NCBI RefSeq assembly: GCF_018736085.1
Contig: NZ_CP076134.1
Span: forward strand, 1-64,000
Origin: Bradyrhizobium sediminis
GTDB lineage: Bacteria > Pseudomonadota > Alphaproteobacteria > Rhizobiales > Xanthobacteraceae
Reading direction: 5' to 3'
Length of the DNA: 64,000 bases
The notes beneath the pieces are model-generated. The model did no database searches. It was given only the letters and a program-made list of their open reading frames with translations, and was not told where the DNA came from. A program made the position numbers and the translations under genes. Positions 12,750 through 22,355 of the stretch are shown here, piece after piece (within the stretch, counting starts at the first letter, position 1; each line of letters begins with the position of its first letter).

Positions 12750-13829
12750 GCAGCGCAGGATTTGTCGACAATGTCGTCGTAGCTTTCGAACACGGTGATG
12801 GCGAGTTTGTTGCCGCGCAGATATTCCCAGACATTCTCGACCGGGTTCAGCTCTGGAGCGTAGGGCGGCAGGCGGACGAGCGTGATGTTGCTTGGAACGG
12901 AGAGACGCGCCGCGACGTGATAGCCTGCGCCATCAATGACGAGCGCAGCATGTGCTCCCGGCGCAACACGGCGGCCGATTTCGGCCAGATGCATGGACAT
13001 GGCATCGGTATCGGCGGCGGGCAGGACGAGCGCCGCCGTAGCTCGGCGTTGCGGACAGACGGCGCCAAAAATGTAAGCCCACTCGTAGCGTTGGTCGCGT
13101 GGCGCACGAGGCCGTGTTCCTCGCTTGGCCCAGACGCGGGTCAGCGTCCCTTGCTGGCCGATGCGGGCTTCGTCCTGGAACCAGATTTCGATGGGTTTGT
13201 CTTTCGCGCGGTCGGGGAGTTGCGCCGCGACCGTTGCGGCAAAGTTTTTTTAAAGGCCTCCTGGGCTTCTTCGTCGGCCTGCGGATGGCGCGGACGCACC
13301 GAGAGCCGGCGGTAGCCGAGCTTCGCCAGCACCTTGCCGACCGAGCGTTCATGCAATGCGACGCCAAAGCGCCGTTGCAACTCGTCGCGCAAATCCACGC
13401 GCCGCCAGCGCACTACCCCATGGCGAGCCGGATCGGGCCCGGCCTCAACCAGCTTGGCCAGTTCGGCTTGCTGCTCCGCTGTGAGTTTTGGCGTGGGACC
13501 TGGCGTCTTCAAATCGTGCAGGCCGTCCAAGCCCTCAGCGTTGTAGCGATGCACCCAATCCCGCAGGGTCTGGCGATCCATGCCGCAGCTCTCCGCCGCC
13601 GACTTGCGATCCATCCCATCGAGCACCATCGCAAGAGCCAACATCCGCCGTGCTGCTGAACCATCCTTCTCCCGGCCCGCCGCCGCACGAAGGTCCTTTG
13701 CCGTCAAATCAAGCCGTAGGATCCTAACCGCTCCACCCATCGATGCTGCTCCTCTCAAAAGCAAACATCGAGTCAGAGTTTCTCTGATTTGGGAATCCCA
13801 AAATGAGTCAAAAGCCGCGGCCGTTGGTA
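12663..13829 (-). mobile_element. IS630 family insertion sequence
   Basis: A 1.16 kb element with the inner end sequence CCAACGGCC at 12665-12673 and its inverse GGCCGTTGG at 13819-13827, each bordered by TA (12663-12664 and 13828-13829). TA duplication is the rule for IS630/Tc1 elements. It contains one transposase split over two frames with an A7 slippery run. The full catalytic triad is present, so the copy may be active. It sits at the 5' side of an acetyltransferase gene. Confidence 0.9.
12674..13740 (-). CDS. IS630 transposase, two frames joined by a -1 frameshift
   Basis: The first frame starts at ATG 13740 (GAGGAG upstream) and encodes a helix-turn-helix part with KSAAESCGMDRQTLRDWVHR. 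The second frame runs to 12674 and carries the DDE catalytic core: Asp in WFQDEARIG, Asp in VIDGAGYH and Glu in NPVENVWEYL. On the minus strand a run of seven A bases lies at 13251-13245. Slipping back one base there joins both frames without any stop and gives about 355 residues, a normal IS630 length. The downstream frame has no good start until 13000, so frameshifting is the likely route. Family-level identity is firm. Confidence 0.9.
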
Positions 13830-13912
13830 TAACTTGGTAGAAACGAGCATCGGTTCCCCCCAATTTTATCGAAGGCTCGTCGCGGCGAAGCCCTTGTGAG
13901 ATGCTTACCGCC

Positions 13913-13950
13913 GTCATTGCGAGGAGCGCAAGCGACGAGGCAATCCCGCG
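13913..13950 (+). repeat. Half copy of intergenic palindromic repeat, family A
   Basis: This segment starts GTCATTGCGAGGAGCGCAAG and ends near GGCAATCC. It matches the left half of the longer paired repeats at 21995-22078, 40041-40123 and 60630-60741. No right half follows before the pirin gene. Confidence 0.75.
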
Positions 13951-14006
13951 CTTGGACTACTCCGGAGATTTCCTGCTATGATCGCCGCAAAGATCACGGA
14001 GTTCCC

Positions 14007-14924
14007 ATGAGCTGGCTCCCCTCCAACGATCCCGTGCTCGGCGATCCCCTGTCCTGCGACGCACTCGAACTGGTCATCGTGCCGCGCACCCGCGATCTCG
14101 GCGACGGATTCGAGGTGCGCCGGGCGCTGCCGCACGGCAAGCGCCAGATGGTCGGGCCCTTCATCTTCTTCGATCATTTCGGACCGGTGCAGTTCATGTC
14201 CGGCAAGGGCATGGACGTTCGCCCGCATCCGCATATCGGTCTCGCCACCGTCACCTACCTGTTCGACGGCTCGATCATGCACCGCGACAGCGAGGGCAAC
14301 ATCCAGGAAATCCAGCCCGGCGCGATGAACCTGATGACGGCCGGCCGCGGCATCGCCCATTCCGAGCGGACGCCGGACGTGCAGCGCGCCAGCGGCCAGA
14401 AAATGCTGGGCCTGCAGAGCTGGATCGCCTTGCCGGCGGCTTCCGAGGAGATCGCGCCGTCGTTCCAGCATTACGCCGCCGCCGACCTGCCGAAGGTAAG
14501 GGATCGCGGCTTCACCGCGCGCGTTATTGCGGGCCAGGCGTTCGGCGCGACATCGCCGGTCAGCATGGTGTCGCCGTGGTTCTATACCGAGGTAACCGCG
14601 GAACAAGGCACGACCCTGCCGCTCGATCCCGACCACGAGGAACGCGCGATCTACCTGGTCGACGGCGAGATCGAAATCGCCGGCGATCGCTATCAGGGAC
14701 CGCGGCTGCTGATCTTCCGGCCCGGCGACCGCATCACCGTCAAGACCGTCGGGCCGACCCGGATGACGTTCCTCGGCGGCGACGCGCTGGAAGGGCCGCG
14801 CCATATCTGGTGGAATTTCGTCTCCTCCTCCAGGGAGCGGATCGAACAGGCCAAACAGGACTGGAAAACCGGCCGTTTCGCTCACGTTCCCGACGAACAC
14901 GAGTTCATTCCGCTGCCGGAGTGA
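14007..14924 (+). CDS. Pirin family protein
   Basis: The 305-residue protein is a bicupin of the pirin family. Pirins bind Fe and some oxidise quercetin; bacterial ones are often stress-linked or regulatory. Metal ligands are visible in [16 protein letters not shown] and GRGIAHSE (the His-x-His and His-x-Glu pattern). ATG 14007 is selected because the conserved part starts soon after and no family sequence precedes it; the open frame extends upstream to 13896 into a repeat. The physiological role here is unknown. Confidence 0.93.
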   Translation: MSWLPSNDPVLGDPLSCDALELVIVPRTRDLGDGFEVRRALPHGKRQMVGPFIFFDHFGPVQFMSGKGMDVRPHPHIGLATVTYLFDGSIMHRDSEGNIQEIQPGAMNLMTAGRGIAHSERTPDVQRASGQKMLGLQSWIALPAASEEIAPSFQHYAAADLPKVRDRGFTARVIAGQAFGATSPVSMVSPWFYTEVTAEQGTTLPLDPDHEERAIYLVDGEIEIAGDRYQGPRLLIFRPGDRITVKTVGPTRMTFLGGDALEGPRHIWWNFVSSSRERIEQAKQDWKTGRFAHVPDEHEFIPLPE

Positions 14925-14989
14925 GCTATCCCCTATGCTCGCTTCCCTCGCGCGCCCGCCGGGATCGTTCCACCTTTGAAAGTACGCCG

Positions 14990-15907
14990 ATGACCACCAT
15001 GCTCGCCAGCGACCTGCCCCTTCCCCGGATCGGGCGCGGCAAGGTCCGCGATATCTACGCCGTCGGCGACGACCGCGTGCTGCTGCTCACCACCGACCGC
15101 ATCAGCGCGTTCGATGTCGTCATGGCCGAGACCATTCCGATGAAGGGCGCGGTGCTGACGCAGATCAGCGCCTGGTGGTTCGAGCTGCTCGAAGGCGTGG
15201 TGCATCATCACATGATCAGCGCCGACGCCGACACCATCATGTCAGAGGTACCGGCGCTGCAGGGCCATCGCGCCTCGCTCGCCGGCCGGGCGATGCTATG
15301 CAAGCGCACGGAAGTGTTTCCGATCGAATGCGTGGTCCGCGGCTATCTCTCGGGCTCGGCCTGGAAGGAATACGCAGCCCAGGGCACGCTGGCAGGCGAG
15401 AAGCTGCCGCCGGGCCTGCTGGAAAGCGCCAAACTGGAGCCTGCGATCTTCAGCCCGGCGACCAAGGCCGAGACCGGCCACGACGAGAACATCACGATCG
15501 CGCGGATGCGCGAGGTGCTCGGCGACGAGGTGGCCTACGAGCTGGAGAGCATGAGCCGCGCCGTCTACACGCTCGGCGAAAAAATCGCCCGCGAGCAGGG
15601 CATCATCATTGCCGACACCAAATTCGAATTCGGCCGCGACAAGAACGGCCACATCATCCTGATCGACGAGGTGATGACCCCCGACAGTTCGCGGTTCTGG
15701 GCGGCGGATGCCTACAAGCCCGGCCAGCCGCAGCCGAGCTTCGACAAGCAGCCGTTGCGCGATTATCTCGACGCCGAGCGCCGCGCCGGCCGCTGGAACG
15801 GCGACGCCCCACCGCCGCCGCTGCCGGCCAGCGTGGTCGACGCCACCAGCAAGCGCTATCTCGAAGCCTATCGCCGGATTACCGGAAGCGAACTCAGGAT
15901 TGCTTAA
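14990..15907 (+). CDS. purC: Phosphoribosylaminoimidazole-succinocarboxamide synthase
   Basis: PurC joins CAIR and aspartate using ATP to form SAICAR in purine synthesis. The 305-residue product is the longer form of the family. Motifs include [13 protein letters not shown] at the ATP-binding start, [12 protein letters not shown], the substrate loop [10 protein letters not shown], and DTKFEFG followed by [15 protein letters not shown] 14990 is the first start matching the family. It follows pirin by 65 bases and precedes a crotonase gene; no other purine gene is nearby. Bradyrhizobia commonly carry a second purC, which I cannot check here. Confidence 0.96.
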   Translation: MTTMLASDLPLPRIGRGKVRDIYAVGDDRVLLLTTDRISAFDVVMAETIPMKGAVLTQISAWWFELLEGVVHHHMISADADTIMSEVPALQGHRASLAGRAMLCKRTEVFPIECVVRGYLSGSAWKEYAAQGTLAGEKLPPGLLESAKLEPAIFSPATKAETGHDENITIARMREVLGDEVAYELESMSRAVYTLGEKIAREQGIIIADTKFEFGRDKNGHIILIDEVMTPDSSRFWAADAYKPGQPQPSFDKQPLRDYLDAERRAGRWNGDAPPPPLPASVVDATSKRYLEAYRRITGSELRIA

Positions 15908-15960
15908 GTCGGACCTCTAATGCCAAGCTCCCCGGCAGAAAAAATGACAGGGAGCGCCGC

Positions 15961-16764
15961 ATGACCGAGACCGACACAGTTCTGGTCGAACGCGATGGAC
16001 CGGTGACCATCGTCTCCATCAACCGCCCGCATTGCCGCAACGCCGTCGACGGCGCGACTGCGCGCAAGCTGTTCGATACGTTCAGGGCTTTCGATGCCGA
16101 TGCCGAGGCGTCGGTCGCGGTGTTTACCGGCACCGGCGGCCATTTCTGCGCCGGCGCCGACCTCAAGGCGGTGGCATCGGGCGATCCCAACAAGAAGCGC
16201 GAGATCGGCGGCCACGATTCGATCGCGCCGATGGGACCGAGCCGGCTGCGGCTGTCGAAGCCGGTGATTGCGGCGGTCGAAGGCTATGCCGTGGCCGGCG
16301 GCATGGAACTGGCGCTGTGGGCCGACATACGCGTGGTCGCCGAGGACGCCACCTTCGGCATCTTCTGCCGCCGCTTCGGCGTGCCTCTGATCGATCTCGG
16401 CACCATCCGGCTGCCGCGGCTGATCGGGCATTCGCAGGCGATCGATCTCATTCTGACCGGACGCCCCGTCGGCGGCCCGGAGGCGCTGCGCATGGGGCTT
16501 GCCAACCGCCTGGTGCCCAGGGGCGAAACCCGCGCGCAGGCGATTGCGCTGGCAAAACAGATCGCGGCCTTCCCGCAAACCTGCATGCGCGCCGACCGGT
16601 TGTCGGCGCTGCGGCAGTGGGACCTCGAAGAGGAAGACGCCATCGCCAACGAAATGCGCGGCGGGCTTGAAGTCATTGCCTCAGGCGAGACGCTGTCCGG
16701 CGCGGCGCGCTTTGCGTCCGGCATCGGACGTCACGGCGCGTTCGGCGGAGATGGCAGGAAGTGA
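15961..16764 (+). CDS. Enoyl-CoA hydratase/isomerase (crotonase) family protein
   Basis: A 267-residue crotonase-fold enzyme, probably acting on acyl-CoA thioesters. The oxyanion-hole segments are GTGGHFCAGADLKAV (about 50-65) and VEGYAVAGGMELALW (about 105-118). A conserved Glu equivalent to the first hydratase Glu is seen in GGMELALW; the second catalytic position carries a different context (GVPLIDLGTIRL), so hydration is not certain. ATG 15961 follows the purC stop by 53 bases. Its stop codon overlaps the possible GTG start of the next gene, and the ATG used there is 3 bases downstream, so both probably form one transcript. Confidence 0.9.
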   Translation: MTETDTVLVERDGPVTIVSINRPHCRNAVDGATARKLFDTFRAFDADAEASVAVFTGTGGHFCAGADLKAVASGDPNKKREIGGHDSIAPMGPSRLRLSKPVIAAVEGYAVAGGMELALWADIRVVAEDATFGIFCRRFGVPLIDLGTIRLPRLIGHSQAIDLILTGRPVGGPEALRMGLANRLVPRGETRAQAIALAKQIAAFPQTCMRADRLSALRQWDLEEEDAIANEMRGGLEVIASGETLSGAARFASGIGRHGAFGGDGRK

Positions 16765-16766
16765 CG

Positions 16767-17807
16767 ATGCTGCAGCCTCCCTCCACTGACGTGAAAACCT
16801 TCGTCACCGGCGATTTCCGCCTGCAAAGCGGCATCGTCATGCCGACCGTGACCATCGCCTACCGGACGCTGGGGGTCCTTGCGCCCGACCGCGACAATGT
16901 CGTGCTGGTCACCCATGGCAACACCAGCGGTCCGCAGATGATCGATCCCTTGGGATCGACCGGCGAGGGAAGCTGGAACGAGATCGTCGGCCCCGGCAAG
17001 GCGGTCGACACCAACCGTTTCTTTGCGATCTGTCCCAACATGCTGGGGTCGTCCTACGGATCGACCAATGCGGCGAGCATCGATCCCGCGACCGGCAAGC
17101 CCTACGGGCCGCGGTTTCCCGACATCACCGTGAGCGACATCGTCGCCACCCAGCGCGCGCTGCTCGATCATCTCGGCATCGGAAGGCTGGTTGCGATCGT
17201 CGGCCCGTCCTATGGCGGCTTCCAGGCCTTCCAGTGGGCGGTGAACTATCCCGGCATGATGAAGGGGATTGCCGCCATCGTCACGTCTCCTGTGGTGCCG
17301 CGCGAGCGGTCGGAAGGAAATGTGGCGCGCCTGCTCGCCACCCTATCGCAGGACCCGAACTGGAACGGCGGCGACTATTACGATCGCGGCGGCGTGCTGG
17401 AGACCATGACCCAGATCCGCATCGCCACGCTGAAAAACTACGGCATCGAGACCCGCCTGCGCGATACGATGTCCGATCCGCAAGCGATCGAGGCGGCGAT
17501 CCGCGACGAGTCGGCGCGATGGGCAACGGGGTTCGATGCCAATTCGCTGATCATCCTGGCGAAGGCGCTGAGGGGTTTTGATGTGACCGCGCAATTCGGC
17601 AGCATCAAAGCGAAGATGCTTTATGTATTGTCCCGCACCGACAAACTGTTTCCGCCGGAGCTTGCGCCCGGCGTGATGCAGGCGCTCAAGGCCGCCGGCG
17701 TCGACGCCGATTATTTCCTGCTCGACAGCGAATACGGCCATTCGGCATCCGGCCTCGACGCGCATAAATGGGCGCCGCGGCTGCGGGAGTTTATGGACGG
17801 GCTGTGA
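16767..17807 (+). CDS. Alpha/beta hydrolase, homoserine O-acetyltransferase (MetX) family
   Basis: A 346-residue alpha/beta-hydrolase of the MetX group. The nucleophile motif is GPSYGGFQAFQW with Ser at about residue 148; the Asp and His of the triad are seen in LSRTDKLFPPE and YGHSASGLD. The N-terminal segment NVVLVTHGNTSG and CPNMLGSSYGST are typical. True MetX has GPSMGGMQ; this protein differs and sits beside a crotonase gene, so it may be a related acyltransferase or hydrolase. ATG 16767 has AGGA 7 bases upstream; GTG 16761 is an alternative start. Confidence 0.85.
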   Translation: MLQPPSTDVKTFVTGDFRLQSGIVMPTVTIAYRTLGVLAPDRDNVVLVTHGNTSGPQMIDPLGSTGEGSWNEIVGPGKAVDTNRFFAICPNMLGSSYGSTNAASIDPATGKPYGPRFPDITVSDIVATQRALLDHLGIGRLVAIVGPSYGGFQAFQWAVNYPGMMKGIAAIVTSPVVPRERSEGNVARLLATLSQDPNWNGGDYYDRGGVLETMTQIRIATLKNYGIETRLRDTMSDPQAIEAAIRDESARWATGFDANSLIILAKALRGFDVTAQFGSIKAKMLYVLSRTDKLFPPELAPGVMQALKAAGVDADYFLLDSEYGHSASGLDAHKWAPRLREFMDGL

Positions 17808-17838
17808 CATCGCTTGAATAGAGCAAACTTCATCCGCC

Positions 17839-17971
17839 GTCGTCCCGGCGAACGCCGGGACCCATACGCCGTGCCGTTGACGGTTACGGGAAGTGCAAGC
17901 GGCCTTGTTGAAGCCCCCCGCTCCTGCAATAGACGACCGGGATTACGGGCCCCGGCGTTCGCCGGGGCGAC
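17839..17971. repeat. Paired inverted repeat, family C
   Basis: The left end GTCGTCCCGGCGAACGCCGG and right end CCGGCGTTCGCCGGGGCGAC are inverted, imperfect copies about 80 bases apart. The inner ends read ACCCATA. The unit fills the gap between two convergent genes. Its structure matches the unit at 26835-26969. Confidence 0.8.
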
Positions 17972-17977
17972 GGCAGG

Positions 17978-19471
17978 TTAAATCCCCGCCATCATCACGT
18001 ATTTGATCTCGACATATTCTTCGATGCCGTGATGCGAGCCTTCGCGCCCCAAGCCCGATTCCTTGACGCCGCCGAACGGGGCGACCTCGGTGGTGATCAG
18101 GCCAGTGTTGACGCCGACCATGCCGGACTCCAGCGCTTCGGCGACCCGCCAGACCCGGCCGAGATCGCGCGAATAGAAATACGACGCCAGACCGAACGGC
18201 GAGTTGTTGCACATCGCGATCACATCGGCCTCGTCCTTGAACCGGAACACCGGCGCCATGGGGCCGAAGGTTTCTTCCTGCGACACCAGCGCATCGGGTG
18301 CGACGTTCGCCAGCACCGTCGGCTCGAAGAAAGTGCCGCCGAGCGCATGGCGCTTGCCGCCGGTGACGATCTTGGCGCCGCCCTTGACCGCATTCGCGAT
18401 GTGCCTCTCGACCTTGTCGATCGCATCCATGTTGATCAGCGGGCCCTGCGTCACGCCTTGCTCGGTGCCGTCGCCGACCTTCATCGCGGCGGCCTTCTTC
18501 GACAGCTTCTCGACGAACTGGTCGTAGATGCCGTCCTGGGCATAGAGGCGATTGGCGCAGACGCAGGTCTGGCCCATGTTGCGGTATTTCGAGACCATGG
18601 CGCCTTCGACAGCGGCATCGATATCGGCGTCGTCGAACACCACGAACGGCGCGTTGCCGCCGAGTTCGAGCCCGAGTTTCTTCACCCCGACAGAAGCCTG
18701 CCGGTACAGGATTTTCCCGACCTCGGTCGAACCGGTGAAGCCGACGAAGCGCACCGCGGGATGTTCGCACAAGACCTTGCCGATCGGCGGCGCATCGCCG
18801 GTGATGATGTTGAACACGCCCTTGGGCACGCCGGCCTTCTCGGCCAGCACTGCGAGCGCCAATGCGCTGAGCGGCGTTTCGTTGGCGGGTTTGAGCACCA
18901 CGGTGCAGCCGGCGGCCAGCGCCGGCGATACCTTGCGGGTGATCATCGAAGACGGGAAATTCCACGGCGTGATCGCGCCGCAGACGCCGATCGGCTGCTT
19001 GATCGCCAAGAGCCGCGCATCCGGCCGCTGCGCCGGAATGGTTTCGCCATAGACGCGACGGGCCTCCTCGGCGAAAAATTCAACATAAGCGCCGCCGATA
19101 TCGACCTCGCCGAGCGCTTCGGCGAGCGGCTTGCCCTGCTCGGAGGTCAGGATCAGCGCCAGGTCTTCGCGGTTGGCGATGATCAGCTCGAACCATTTGC
19201 GCAGGATATTGGAGCGCTGTTTGGCGGTGAATTTCGCCCAGGCCGGAAATGCGCGCTGGGCGGCTTCGACCGCGTGCGTGGCATCCGCGGCGGTCATCTG
19301 CGGCACTTTCGCAAGCGCTGCGCCGGTGGCCGGGTTGTTCACGGGATAGACCGGCGCGCCGACCCAGGCGCCGTCGATATAGCAGTGCTCGCGCAGCAGC
19401 GACGGATCCTTCAGGCGGTCGCGCAGCGATGGCGCGGAGGCTTGCGGTGTACGTGCGGCAGCGGTCGTCAT
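17978..19471 (-). CDS. gabD: NAD(P)-dependent succinate-semialdehyde dehydrogenase
   Basis: The enzyme oxidises succinate semialdehyde to succinate, the last step of GABA breakdown. The 497-residue protein has the aldehyde dehydrogenase features: cofactor loop [10 protein letters not shown], catalytic Glu in LELGGNAPF, and nucleophile Cys303 in GQTCVCANR with a second Cys two residues on, as in GabD enzymes. The opening [12 protein letters not shown] and the ending [18 protein letters not shown] are typical of this subgroup. ATG 19471 is preferred over a longer frame because the extra residues do not match the family. No GABA transaminase lies beside it. Confidence 0.93.
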   Translation of the reverse strand: MTTAAARTPQASAPSLRDRLKDPSLLREHCYIDGAWVGAPVYPVNNPATGAALAKVPQMTAADATHAVEAAQRAFPAWAKFTAKQRSNILRKWFELIIANREDLALILTSEQGKPLAEALGEVDIGGAYVEFFAEEARRVYGETIPAQRPDARLLAIKQPIGVCGAITPWNFPSSMITRKVSPALAAGCTVVLKPANETPLSALALAVLAEKAGVPKGVFNIITGDAPPIGKVLCEHPAVRFVGFTGSTEVGKILYRQASVGVKKLGLELGGNAPFVVFDDADIDAAVEGAMVSKYRNMGQTCVCANRLYAQDGIYDQFVEKLSKKAAAMKVGDGTEQGVTQGPLINMDAIDKVERHIANAVKGGAKIVTGGKRHALGGTFFEPTVLANVAPDALVSQEETFGPMAPVFRFKDEADVIAMCNNSPFGLASYFYSRDLGRVWRVAEALESGMVGVNTGLITTEVAPFGGVKESGLGREGSHHGIEEYVEIKYVMMAGI

Positions 19472-19561
19472 GGCGTCACTCCCCGGGATGTTTCTTGGCC
19501 TTGGAGCCGAATATAGGCGCAAACGAGTCGGGATGCATCGACTCGTCGGCCAACCCTACCC

Positions 19562-19641
19562 GTCATTCCGGGATGGTCCGAAGGACCAGACCCGGAATCT
19601 CGAGATTCCAGGTTCGATGCTTCGCATCACCCCGGAATGAC
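19562..19641. repeat. Paired inverted repeat, family B
   Basis: Outer ends GTCATTCCGGG and CCCGGAATGAC are inverted. Inside are short hairpins (GGTCC with GGACC, CTCGAG). It lies between two minus-strand genes. Relatives are at 30298, 36949, 38977 and 57545. Confidence 0.8.
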
Positions 19642-19650
19642 GGGCTCAAA

Positions 19651-19971
19651 TCAGGCCGCGCCGCTCATATAGGTTTCGCGGCGGCCGATCATGCGCTCCG
19701 CGGCGGCCTTGGCGGCGGCCTTGGAGGACGTCGCACAGGTACGGTATTCGAGGTCGGGCGTGACTTCGGGCTCGCGCCGTCCGAACCAGGACTTGGACCC
19801 GACCGGCAACAGCGCCAATGCCTGCGCCACATTGTCGACCGCACCGAACGAGTGCAGCGCACCGGTGCCGGCAATGCGGACTTCATAGATGCCCGGGGTG
19901 ATCGGCGCCTCGATATTTTCGCCGCGCCCGGCCCGGGGATATCTTTTCCATTCGCTCCAGGTCGAGATCAT
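19651..19971 (-). CDS. Hypothetical small protein
   Basis: I do not recognise this 106-residue protein. It begins [15 protein letters not shown] and contains [20 protein letters not shown], then a helical region VAQALALLP and a Lys/Ala-rich C-terminal helix [15 protein letters not shown]. There is no signal peptide or membrane span. The run PGIYEVR followed by a small beta segment hints at a short beta-rich fold. ATG 19971 has GGGGGA close upstream; an alternative TTG start adds 7 residues. It is divergent from the acyl-CoA synthetase gene. Coding bias matches its neighbours, so it is probably real. Confidence 0.75.
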   Translation of the reverse strand: MISTWSEWKRYPRAGRGENIEAPITPGIYEVRIAGTGALHSFGAVDNVAQALALLPVGSKSWFGRREPEVTPDLEYRTCATSSKAAAKAAAERMIGRRETYMSGAA

Positions 19972-20286
19972 CTTCGTCCCCCCGCAACCCAAAAGTCACT
20001 ACCATTTTCACTAAAACGTGCAGTCCGGCGACGTCAAATTGTGCCGTATTTCAAACGCTTTACTGCCAAAACGGTTCCCCGGCGCGGGATCGATTTTGCG
20101 AACATATCGCGGATATCCGGGGCGGTCATGGGAATTGCAATCCATCCACCGCAAAATCTGGCCGGGTGTTGCACTTCAGTCGCGCTGTCATGTGCCCCAT
20201 CCCGCCGGCAGCCACCAGCGCGGGCGGCTCTCGCTTGCGAGACGCGGCCCCGAGGTGGAAGATCGCCGACGCATGGAGGGACGAAC
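19972..20286. other. Divergent intergenic region
   Basis: This region of about 315 bases separates a minus-strand small gene from the plus-strand acyl-CoA synthetase. It is lower in GC than the genes around it between 20000 and 20160. Promoters for both genes are expected here, but I saw no strong -35/-10 pair. No gene is supported. Confidence 0.5.
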
Positions 20287-21981
20287 ATGTCAGAATCAGC
20301 GGACAGCTATGTTTGCGGCGTCGCGGATGCGCCGCTGCTGGGCGAAACCATCGGGCACAGCCTCGACAAGGCCGTGCGGCGCTGGGCCGACCGCGAGGCG
20401 CTGGTTTCGCCGAGCCATGACGTCAGGTGGACGTGGCGGGAACTGGCGCAGCGCGTCGATGCGCTGGCGGCGGGCTTTCTCGCGCTTGGGCTGGAGCGCG
20501 GCGCGCGGATCGGCGTCTGGTCGCTGAACCGGCCGGAATGGACGCTGACGCAGTTTGCCGCCGCCAAGGCCGGGCTCATCCTGGTCACCATCAATCCCGC
20601 CTACCGTCTCAGCGAACTCGAATTCGCGCTGGCCAAGGTCGGCTGCGCCGCGATCGTGACGGCGACCGCGTTCAAGACCTCTGACTACATGGAGATGCTG
20701 AACACGCTGATGCCCGAACTGGCAACGGCCCGGCCGGGCGAATTGCATGCGGCGCGGCTGCCGCAACTGCGCATGGTGATCCAGGTCGGCGGCCCGGTAT
20801 GTCCCGGCACGATTCCGTTCGAGCAAGTCGCCGGCATGGGCGGCGCGCGTCACCGCGACGCGCTCGCGGCCCTGGCCAAGACCCTGCAGTTCGACGATGC
20901 CGTCAACATCCAGTTCACCAGCGGCACCACCGGATCGCCGAAGGGCGTCACGCTGACGCATCACAACATCCTCAACAACGGCTATTTCGTCGGCCGCGCG
21001 ATGCGCCTCACGGAGCAAGACCGCATCTGCATTCCGGTGCCGCTCTATCACTGCTTCGGCATGGTGATGGGCAACCTCGCCTCCGTCACCTCGGGCGCCG
21101 CCATGGTCTATCCCGGCGAGGGATTCGATCCGCTGGTGACGCTGCAGACCATCGAGCGGGAAAAATGCACGACGCTCTACGGCGTCCCCACCATGTTCAT
21201 CGCCGAACTCGACCATCCCGACTTCGCCAAATTCAACCTGTCGTCGCTGCGCACCGGCATCATGGCCGGCGCGCCCTGCCCGATCGAGGTGATGCGGCGC
21301 GTCAACGAAGAGATGAACATGCGCGAAGTCACCATCGCCTACGGCATGACCGAAACCAGCCCGGTCAGTTTCCAGAGCGCCACCGATGACCCGCTGGAGC
21401 GACGCGTTTCCACCGTCGGGCGGATTCATCCGCATGTCGAGGTCAAGGTCGTCGATCAGGAAGGGCGCATCGTGCCGCGCGGCGAACGCGGCGAACTCTG
21501 CACCCGCGGCTACAGCGTGATGCTGGGCTATTGGGACGAGCCCGAAAAGACCGCCGACGTGCTCGACGCCTCGGGCTGGATGCACACCGGCGATCTCGCC
21601 GTGATCGATCAGGAGGGTTACTGCAACATCGTCGGCCGCATCAAGGACATGGTGATCCGCGGCGGCGAGAACCTCTATCCGCGCGAGATCGAGGAGTTCC
21701 TCTATCGCCACCCCAAGATCCAGGACGTGCAGATCTTCGGCGTCGCCGACGATCGCTACGGCGAGGAGCTGTGCGCCTGGATCCGGGTGCGGTCCGGCGA
21801 GGCGCTGACCGCCGACGAGGTGCGCGCCTTCTGCCAGGGCCAGATCGCCCACAACAAGATTCCGCGCTACGTCGAATTCGTCGACGAATTTCCGATGACC
21901 GTCACCGGCAAGATCCAGAAATTCCTGATGCGCGACGCGGTCGAGGCCAAGCTCGGGCTGAAGGCGGCGAAGACGGCGTGA
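20287..21981 (+). CDS. AMP-dependent fatty acyl-CoA synthetase
   Basis: The enzyme activates a carboxylic acid, probably a fatty acid, to its CoA thioester through an acyl-adenylate. The 564-residue protein has the adenylate-forming motifs: phosphate loop [15 protein letters not shown] (about 215-230), YGMTETSP, and [12 protein letters not shown] followed by [19 protein letters not shown]. The C-terminal Lys is in [12 protein letters not shown] 20287 is preceded by GGAGGGAC; earlier in-frame codons lack family sequence. Chain-length preference cannot be read. It likely feeds beta-oxidation or lipid synthesis, but no partner genes adjoin it. Confidence 0.94.
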   Translation: MSESADSYVCGVADAPLLGETIGHSLDKAVRRWADREALVSPSHDVRWTWRELAQRVDALAAGFLALGLERGARIGVWSLNRPEWTLTQFAAAKAGLILVTINPAYRLSELEFALAKVGCAAIVTATAFKTSDYMEMLNTLMPELATARPGELHAARLPQLRMVIQVGGPVCPGTIPFEQVAGMGGARHRDALAALAKTLQFDDAVNIQFTSGTTGSPKGVTLTHHNILNNGYFVGRAMRLTEQDRICIPVPLYHCFGMVMGNLASVTSGAAMVYPGEGFDPLVTLQTIEREKCTTLYGVPTMFIAELDHPDFAKFNLSSLRTGIMAGAPCPIEVMRRVNEEMNMREVTIAYGMTETSPVSFQSATDDPLERRVSTVGRIHPHVEVKVVDQEGRIVPRGERGELCTRGYSVMLGYWDEPEKTADVLDASGWMHTGDLAVIDQEGYCNIVGRIKDMVIRGGENLYPREIEEFLYRHPKIQDVQIFGVADDRYGEELCAWIRVRSGEALTADEVRAFCQGQIAHNKIPRYVEFVDEFPMTVTGKIQKFLMRDAVEAKLGLKAAKTA

Positions 21982-21994
21982 GGGGCTAGCGACC

Positions 21995-22078
21995 GTCATT
22001 GCGAGGAGCACTTGCGACGAAGCAATCCATCTCGCCGCGCAATGAAAGAATGGATTGCTTCGCTGCGCTCGCAATGAC
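21995..22078. repeat. Paired inverted repeat, family A
   Basis: Outer ends GTCATTGCGAGGAGC and GCTCGCAATGAC, inner ends AGCAATCCATC and TGGATTGCTTC. The two halves are inverted with about 15 bases between. It is followed by another repeat region at 22194-22343, and no gene is seen between 21982 and 22355. Confidence 0.85.
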
Positions 22079-22193
22079 GAGGCTCCATTCAAACGCACCT
22101 TCGCGTTCTCGCGGCGCGATTCGCCCGAGGTTTGCCAAGAATCTTCGCGCCTTGAAATCAGGGCGCAGGGAATGGTCTTAGGGCTTATGCCGC

Positions 22194-22343
22194 ACCCTCC
22201 CCGGCGACTTGCCGAAGGCGGCTTCGCAGACTGAACTCGCTGCGGCTCCCCCTCACCCGAAATTCGCTCTCGCGAATTTCGACCTCTCCCCGCATCCGCC
22301 TTCGCCCGAAGGCGGGCTTCGGCGGACAAGAGCGGGGAGAGGT
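22194..22343. repeat. Palindrome-rich intergenic repeat, family G
   Basis: The left end ACCCTCCCC pairs with GGGGAGAGGT at the right. Inside are further palindromes, including GAAATTCGCTCTCGCGAATT and CCTTCGCCCGAAGGCGGG. It is non-coding and lies downstream of the kinase gene on the minus strand. Confidence 0.65.
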
Positions 22344-22355
22344 AAAGAAAACGCG

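Noticed and set aside
21995..22343. Repeat cluster that could suggest a CRISPR array
   Set aside because: The repeats are palindromic pairs in inverted orientation without regular spacing, uniform units or spacers, and no cas genes are present.
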